NCBI GenBank assembly: GCA_963669155.1
Contig: OZ022584.1
Location: 14,238,179-14,302,178 of the forward strand
Length of the DNA: 64,000 bases
Direction: 5' to 3'
Source of the DNA: Arbacia lixula
Taxonomy: Eukaryota > Echinodermata > Echinoidea > Arbacioida > Arbaciidae
Made by a program: the position numbers and the translations under genes. Positions 56,876 to 64,000 of this stretch are shown one piece after another (position 1 is the stretch's first letter; each line of letters begins with the position of its first letter). Under the pieces are notes generated by a model. That model ran no database searches and was not told the DNA's origin. It saw only the letters and a program-made list of their open reading frames with translations.

Positions 56876-59791
56876 TTCTATGTATACCACTTATCATGTC
56901 AAATTTGAGAACTCTTGCACTCTTATATATTCCATGCATATATAGCTCAATTGTGTGAATACCTAATACACGTTGGAATTAACTGAACATATTGCTGTTA
57001 TTGTATCCACGATTCTTCTGCACTGGTATGAATACGGTGCGTTGGGCATGGTGGTTCCCAATTCACAAAGAGGCCGCGAGTCTACGAAAATAAGCTGATT
57101 ATTGGTATACCCTCACCACACCAACTTATAAATTGATTTGAGGCTTAAAGATAACAATTCTCAGTATAAACCATTTGTACAAGTATTGCGATAGTAGTGA
57201 TATTGAATTTAAGCTCCATTAGATGCAATACAGGAGTCAGTTAATTCAATGTGAAACTATCTGTGATAAACATAACCTCAAGTCACGAAGTTACAGATTG
57301 GTCTATAATTTTGAAGGTTTGCACGCATTATTGTTTCATTCACGTATTCGCTGGCGGTATAAATGTGCAATAGAGTGGAATTGGCAGTGACTTTGACTTT
57401 GAGGGAAGACGTGTTAGTGCGTAGGAGTGACTTCCCCATTCATAAATGGAACTAATCGTCTGGCCTGCCTCCAGAGGCCAGCCTTCGGCCGAGAAGTGTT
57501 TCTTATTGCAATGATTTGTTCTTATTGGACAGAACATTGGTATGGCCTCCTTGATTTTAAACCACAAAGTGATCGGAGGACGTTGAAGCCAGGAATGTAC
57601 AGTTCACTGCATTTATATCACCTGCTTTATCTGCCAGACTTCATACTGCTCTATGTGAATGGTATCCATTACAAGTGCACAAATGCCAGTGTGGCGCAAG
57701 AAGAGTAAAGAAAACTAAGGTTACTACATGCTTCGTATTAACGAACCCTATTTCATTTTTGGAGAATGAAATCTTCGAAATAATAAACCGAAGGAATAAC
57801 GACCCATCGGAATACCGAACCTTCAGAATAGCGAGCTGTAACTTCACATACACGCTTAGTTTGAGGGTGATTTGATGGTAACGTCAGTTTCATCCTTCGT
57901 ATAAACCCACGAGACACAAGCTACGGATATACATCCCACGTGATTACCAATAATGAGATGGCGATAAAAATGATAGGCAAGCGTACTATTTCACATGTCG
58001 CATTTCCAATGGGTCTCTATACCAAAATAGGAATGATTCCGTTATTAGACGATTTGATCCATTTATCGCTTTTCTTCGTCATCCGGGTGTCTTATTCTCC
58101 TTGCAAAACTATGTAAACATCATGATCTATTCATATGTTTCAGTTGTTCGTTTGTCATCTGGCTGTCTCATTTACCCTGTAATTTAACACAAATATTGCT
58201 ATCCAGTCTGGAGGTATTATGTATTGTGTGATCTATTTCTTCATGCTTACTCATTCTTGCTCTTTCGTGAACGCTCATCTCAATTCGTGAACATATTTTC
58301 GTTACCCCAAATCCAGCTAGCGCCTTCTTGGTCGTCATGCTCCGGCATCTGCGGTGATAACTTCCCCACTTTAGAGGTCTGGTTTCTGTCGCATTAAATT
58401 GACTTGATAATAACTGCAGCATTACTCGCGTAAGGGGTATGAATGAACGAACGACGACTATTGACGCGGCCACATTGTCGTGTAAAAAATACCCCACTCT
58501 GACAAAACGGTGGCATGCATTGGAATGTGTATATTCTTTATATCTCTTCCGCAGCGGGGAACACTGGTGTCACACCGGAAGCGGACGGGAAGAGCACAAT
58601 TCAGTAACGGCGCCGTATGCCGTGGGGCACGTTGAGGCATCGTGTAAGGTTTAAAAATATCTAAACATAGGGATCAGCATTTTGACCTTGAAGAGGGATT
58701 TAAATGATTTTGCGATTTAGTGCGTTCACCGTTATGCAAAAGGGTACGGCTTGAATTGGCGCTATGACCAGGCAGACAGGCGACGGGACGGTTTCCCACG
58801 GACTGTCTGGTGCTTTTTAACTCAACAGTATGACCGCGGCATTAGTAAGAAATCTGAGCAAAAGGGGCCCGCAATACAGTACTCGCGAGAGCAACGGGAG
58901 AGAGCAAAGAACACGAAGAAAAGAACGCTTGTCGTAAACTAGTTTGACGGCCTCCAGGGATATGCATAAGCCGGTTTACGCGCGACTCAACGTGAGTTTG
59001 TTCCACTCTAAGTGTTCCACGGGTGATGTTTCGAACGACGTTCGTCACACGTTACTTTCGTACTTGCGCGCGGTGACGATCATCCAGAAACTGTTTTAAT
59101 TTCATTCTTTAACGAATTTTATTTCGACCCCCCCCTTCTTTCATATTTCTCTCTCCATCTCTGTGTGACTCGATCTCTCTCGCGCGCGATATCTCTCTAC
59201 CTCTCTTTCTACAATGACTCTATCCTCCGCTATTGTCTCCGTCGTTTCCCTGCATCTCTGGTTCTCTCCTGATATCATTTCATGCTCAGATTTGTGTATC
59301 CCTGCCTCCATGTTCATGTAACAATATCTCCCTTCTACAATATTGTCATATCCGGTATTGTATCTGGCCACGGTACCTGCCGAAGGCTACAACGTTGTTG
59401 ACACTACAATCATAAAGACATATGAACAAACAACATTTACAAATATGCGATGTGCCGATGGCAACTGGCATTTTATCTTAACGGTATTCAAAATTCATAT
59501 CACTCCTTCCTTTTAGGTTGTCGGCAGCTTTGATACTTATATTTTTTATGTGATGAAGCATGTTTGCGCTTTTATGAGTATATTATTTCCTTTTAATAAG
59601 CCACATTTTAAGCACAATGAAACAAGCACGCTGTGAGTAGATGGAGAAAAATATTAACAATGAACTGGATAAAGGTAGCAATTGTTCAAGATCATTCCTA
59701 ATAATCATAATCATTCACCTTCTACCAGGTACTATTTCATACTCCTAGGTGAGAATCAAGGTGTATTAAGGTTCTTGTTAAACGACACATG

Positions 59792-59863
59792 TGCCAAGGT
59801 GAGGCTTGAACCGGGAACCTCGAAAACTGATGTTCAGTAACAACCACCATACCATTATATCTC
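59792..59863 (-). repeat. tRNA-like sequence, possible SINE head
   Basis: On the minus strand an A-box-like AATGGTATGGTGG is followed by GGTTCCCGGTTCAAGCCTC, a good B box (GGTTCAAGCC). The anticodon stem is weak and the acceptor ends do not pair well. It fits a decayed tRNA-derived SINE. Confidence 0.4.
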
Positions 59864-60113
59864 CAAACGTTTTCTGACAATAACCAGTGCTGCCTAGATG
59901 AATCAGCTTGAAAAACCCATTAGCTCATTGTGTACTTCTCAAAAAATGTCCATATAGCACCTATTTTTGTTCTTATGGCCAAATCATTGAATGGGCTAGG
60001 AACGAAATTCATTGTCGGTATCTCATTGACCTAGAGATAAGTTGGTGACCTTTTTGAGACCTCTTAAAGACTGAGTCTCCGAGACATCTCATGAAGACTT
60101 GCCGGGTCTCCAG

Positions 60114-60314
60114 GAAGCCGCGAGATATTTAAACAAGTTCGATTTTCCCGAGTCTCCAGCAGCTCTACAGACACGTAGCAACGACCCCTACTCTCTCCCG
60201 CAACTTCTGCATGTCCTGGGCAAATTGATTGTCACCTTGTCGCATAGACTTCCCCATAGTGAGAGAGCACAGCCATTGTTTGGTCTGACGAGTCGCCACC
60301 AGTCAGACAGAGCG
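60114..60314 (+). CDS. candidate exon 2 of the corazonin-type precursor
   Basis: 67 codons in phase 0, the phase left by exon 1, between acceptor GGGTCTCCAG and donor-like GCG/GTAAGC. The translation begins EAARYLNKFDFPESPAALQT and continues to QLLHVLGKLIVTLSHRLPHS, with an amphipathic-looking helix and protein-like composition, unlike nearby frames. No further KR site. If the donor is not used the frame ends four codons later (VSL then TAG). Joined to exon 1 it would give a precursor of about 133-137 residues, a reasonable size for this family. Linkage across 20 kb is inferred from phase and strand only; the acceptor has a weak pyrimidine tract. Confidence 0.5.
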
Positions 60315-61968
60315 GTAAGCCTATAGCCTTTCACGCACAACGATCATAATGGTTAATAACATATATCACTCAAACTGAAGATGAAGCTATCTTCCAACGG
60401 AGAGAAAAGAACTGCAAGGTCAAGCCACTAGAAGCAATTACAGTCCAACAATCGAAGTACAAGGTGTCACTGTTCGCACATAATCATAACTTCCTCGGTC
60501 TTCTTCTGGTTTGTGTTCAAACGTATACCAATCTATCTATCTGATTTCCCGGCGTTATTACAAATCAACTTACTCTAAAGGTAGTACTCCCCTTGAAGTG
60601 AAGTACAATGATTCCTCGAGGTGAATAGAGAGAATACCTCTTCCGCTTTACTTCCGACCCCCCTGCAGATCACCGACTCGTATATCTAACCCTTTATACA
60701 ATCTTAATGCATTTGTGTACAAGTAATGCACACAGGTCCCATATAGGAGTGTTTGTCTAGTTCCCATAGGGTTAATAACCCGGCCCGTTGGTGTTGACAG
60801 TGAACTAGTGAGAGCACGTGCCATATTTGCCATCTATTTTTGGTACACAAAGGTCTAAAGTTAGCTGTGCTATGTGCAATGAAAAACTAACCTGACTCGC
60901 TTGCGAAGGATGTTGTGGAAAATGGTCAGCCAGCAAATGTAATCGGACGTTTCGTAATAGTATGATGCATCTGGTATAATTACAATGTCGAAATCATAGA
61001 CATGGTATATGTTAATGCTGTGATAAAGATACATCTTCACAGCCATGACAGTACATGCTTTTATCTGGTTGCACTGTTAGCCGCATAGCTTGCATGCATG
61101 TGAGTTGAAATCGTGTCAATGAATAGTTTAAGACATGATAATGATGTCTTCGCTTTTCTACTCAGAAATTCGACATAGGCAGTCACAAACATAAAAGCAT
61201 AATAGAGTTCAACCGATGGAAAAGGGTAATGTAAATATTTGACAAAGGAAAGCCAAGGCGTGGCTTCTTAAGTAACGCTTTTCCGACATACGTAATGCTC
61301 ATTATAACAGTCAAGGCAAAATGTTAGATAAATGGTCTGCAGGTACTAGAAATTATAGTTAGACGACCCGCCCAAAGTACACAATATGTGTTAACGTCAT
61401 TAAAACAATAAATAACCATTTTTAGGGAATCTGAGGGAAGTTCTAAATCAGTATGTTATTAAATTGGTAGGCTATTTTTACAAACCTTAATATTAACGCC
61501 TGCAAAATTGCCAAGTATACAACCTTTATCATGGATAATGTTTGGGAATGTATTTAAGTGTCCCAATTTGCTGCACGCGCACATAGATGTATCCTTCGTG
61601 TCGTGTAATACTAGAACTAGCGCTTCTATTAACACTGGTCAGTTCTTGTGAAATCAACCCCACGGCCTCGGTTAAGGATCATAGTGGGGTGAGACGCGAT
61701 CTCGATGTTGCGATCACGTAGGGTGTACACGAGTAACGCCATCGCCAAACAAAGACAGTGTATCCCTCGTCCGGGCAGGCTAAAGGGAGCAGGTGGGTGT
61801 GGTTTACACGACAGGTGGTGGAATGTTACCCACAACAATGCGCATCGATTCGCCTTCGCCACAGGTAGCATTACGTCCTTCTACTTGATTACAGTTACTT
61901 CATTACGCCCCCAAACAACAGCAACAACATTAACAAGTCCGCTATTATGAGATAAACAGAGTGAGCGA

Positions 61969-62018
<50 letters not shown>

Positions 62019-64000
62019 CGATCAACCGTGCATGCGTGTGTATATTGTGTATGAGTGTGCTTATGTTTGTATGTCTGTATGTGTCTGCAATTACGTATAT
62101 ACTACCGCTGATGAAAGTAACATTAGCTGGCCTGAAGTGATCAGTTAGCAAAGTTAGTGTAACGTGAAACATGTGCATACTTACTTGGTTTTCTCAATTT
62201 TCTCAATTTTCCTTTCCGATTCCCCCGTTGCTATACATAAATGACACATGGTTACTTTTGGAATGTTACGCAAATCTGTGACACCAATTTCATTTATTTA
62301 TTGAAGCTTGTATACTCTGCTAATATTAGATGTCACGTATTTTAAAGTCACATTTATCTCACACAGTCAGAAAAAAGGGAAAGAACAGCCAACATTACGA
62401 AACGTGTTTATCTTACTTTTTGACATTCGATACTGCGTTGTCTGTCCTCCTTTTACTTACCACCGCTGTCTTTGTTGACGCGGAAGCCTATGGAATCTAT
62501 TAGGATTTTTAGGTGTTATTGCTCATGTTGCTAGGAATCTATCAATGAGTGTTTTGATATGTCATATTGAGCGAACGAGTCATGATTAGGCTTGTTTTTA
62601 TCTGTGAGGGGCTATACGGACGTCACTTTCCGCTTCATATGTCTCCTCCTTTTGAAGAACCCTTTTCAATCCAAATTTCGTTGCACTATTATGACTATGG
62701 TTTCCTCCGCTGAGGGAATTACCGAGGGATTGCACAACCGTGGAATACCAGCTGAAAAATAGAATATATTTTTGATGTATGAGATATTGCTGACTTCCAC
62801 AAACTAAATAAGCCGATATTAAATTTCAGGGCTTGCGTCGAGCTGAATAGCCGCGTCTTTCCTGGCGTTTGGGCATCGATATCGATGCGTTTTAGGGTAA
62901 CGGGGGAAAGTGCAATATGATAGTACGATTGGGCGTATTTAGTTCCCGATTGAATGCAGAGTGAAGGTGTGTTTGTTTAACCGCCTTACTGCCGCTCGTC
63001 ATATCGTAATCAGGACAAACACAATACGGGTGAGTGACCACGGCCAAACGCTTTAGAAAAATGACGGACAGTCATTAACATGTGCAATTACACCAACCTT
63101 GTACGCACTACGCAGGACTTCACTAGATAGTACAGTCACCTCGCAGAGGAGCGAGCCCTGTTAAAAATGCGTCTCTGTTGAGCTAAAATGTTCTAGTATG
63201 TATATATTTAGATTCTTGATTACAGCATGAATCCACCAAAGATGATTAATCCTTTGTGGGCTATATAAACTAATGTTCGATATTATTTGTGTGCATCATT
63301 GATGACAGAGTGCACGGAATGCAGTTCAATATTGTGTCTGGAAGGATTAAATTGTGTCTTAGTGTAAATACAAAAGCTTTTGGAATGAGAATTTATTATA
63401 CTCTGTTGAATGTTATCATAATTCTGAATCAATTAAAGTGTAAAAATAGCTCTAATGAAGTTAGTTCTCCAATTATTTCTTTACAAATATAGAATACGAA
63501 TTGATGTTTAGTTTGCTTAGCATATGTAAGTACTGGCTGCTAACAACGGCAACAGAACAGCATTAGTTTATGTGTGGCGGTTTTTGACGTTTGAAATACC
63601 ATCGTAAGTAAGCTTGTTTGAACCTAACTCAAAATCACGCAAAACGTGTACTTAATGGTTGTGCATTCAACTTAGTGCTTTCCCTTGTCATGTACTTAAA
63701 GCTATGGCTGGGACAACACGATATATAAAATATATAAAATATAATACGGTCATCGTATGGTAGTACGACCAGAGTGATAGTGCCTTCATCACTGATCCCG
63801 CGGCTCACTGGACAAAACTTGCAAGAAATAAACAATTTAGAGTCGTCACATAATGTTGTTATTATCTCGCAATAATGTTCGCAGAATAATCTATACTTTA
63901 TGTTTGTTATTATCTATTATCTAACAAATGAATGGAGAAATGCTGTTCATTGAGTAATATGCCATAGTGTCTTAGGTATGAGTGTTTGTGTGTTGATGTA
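60315..64000. other. non-coding, nothing recognised
   Basis: Contains a (GA)n microsatellite (about 61972-62020). No frame with recognisable product; a further corazonin-gene exon could be hidden here but I cannot support one. Confidence 0.45.
61972..62020. repeat. (GA)n microsatellite
   Basis: About 23 GA units with one GG interruption. Confidence 0.95.

Larger units (their letters stand above)
40193..60113 (+). other. probable intron 1 of the corazonin-type gene
   Basis: Starts GTGAGTAG. If the exon at 60114 belongs to the gene, this intron is about 19.9 kb. It contains many microsatellites, a pyrimidine-rich minisatellite and a 151-base palindromic element, but no other exon I can support. 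Confidence 0.45.

Noticed and set aside
57340-57710. Overlapping frames of about 75-93 codons on both strands
   Set aside because: No domain, no splice context, and equally open frames on both strands.

Overview
Organism. This is animal nuclear DNA, AT-rich, with short exons in long introns and many microsatellites and homopolymer C/G tracts. It is most likely from a sea urchin (echinoid). The strongest evidence is a secretory precursor exon at 39995-40192 that encodes HNTFSFKGRSRYFPG followed by KR, the corazonin-type neuropeptide sequence I recall for sea urchins. The species cannot be fixed from the window alone.

Host genes. Two genes are supported, both on the + strand. (1) A glass-type five-C2H2-finger transcription factor: five coding exons between 14137 and 18508 join with consistent phases into a 624-codon open frame. 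It is preceded by a TATA box at 13311 and a probable 5' leader exon ending at 13451. (2) A corazonin-type neuropeptide precursor: exon 1 is at 39995-40192, and a candidate second exon in matching phase lies about 20 kb downstream at 60114-60314. No other host exon could be supported.

Layout. 1-13.3 kb is non-coding: microsatellites, two MITE-like inverted-repeat elements (2176-2954 and 12348-12608), a degenerate tandem array (about 7540-8440), and a GC-rich patch with Otx-type motifs upstream of glass. 13.3-19.8 kb is glass, with another inverted-repeat element beyond its coding end. 20.6-25.6 kb holds a roughly 370-bp tandem duplication and two decayed non-LTR retrotransposons on the minus strand. 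26.7-27.4 kb holds an unclassified repeat also present inverted at about 4.06 kb. 30.0-39.3 kb is a nested mobile-element island. At its core is a full-length tyrosine-recombinase retrotransposon (Ngaro/DIRS type, 30894-37300, minus strand) with A1-ORFs-B1-A2-B2 split direct repeats, no target-site duplication and an internal 25-bp minisatellite. Around it are tRNA-like genes in inverted cassettes, a Penelope-like GIY-YIG fragment and a hammerhead-like motif, with most block edges at (TA)n tracts. 39.3-40.2 kb is the corazonin promoter region and exon 1; 40.2-60.1 kb is probably its first intron, filled with simple repeats and one small palindromic element. 60.3-64 kb shows no further exon I could support.

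How the parts relate. Glass-family proteins specify photoreceptor identity in other animals, and corazonin is a secreted GnRH-superfamily peptide. They are same-strand neighbours here with no visible shared machinery. The mobile island between them affects neither reading frame. The tyrosine-recombinase element carries its own gag, RT/RNase H and recombinase reading frames, but these are broken by frameshifts and one premature stop, so this copy is probably not autonomous.
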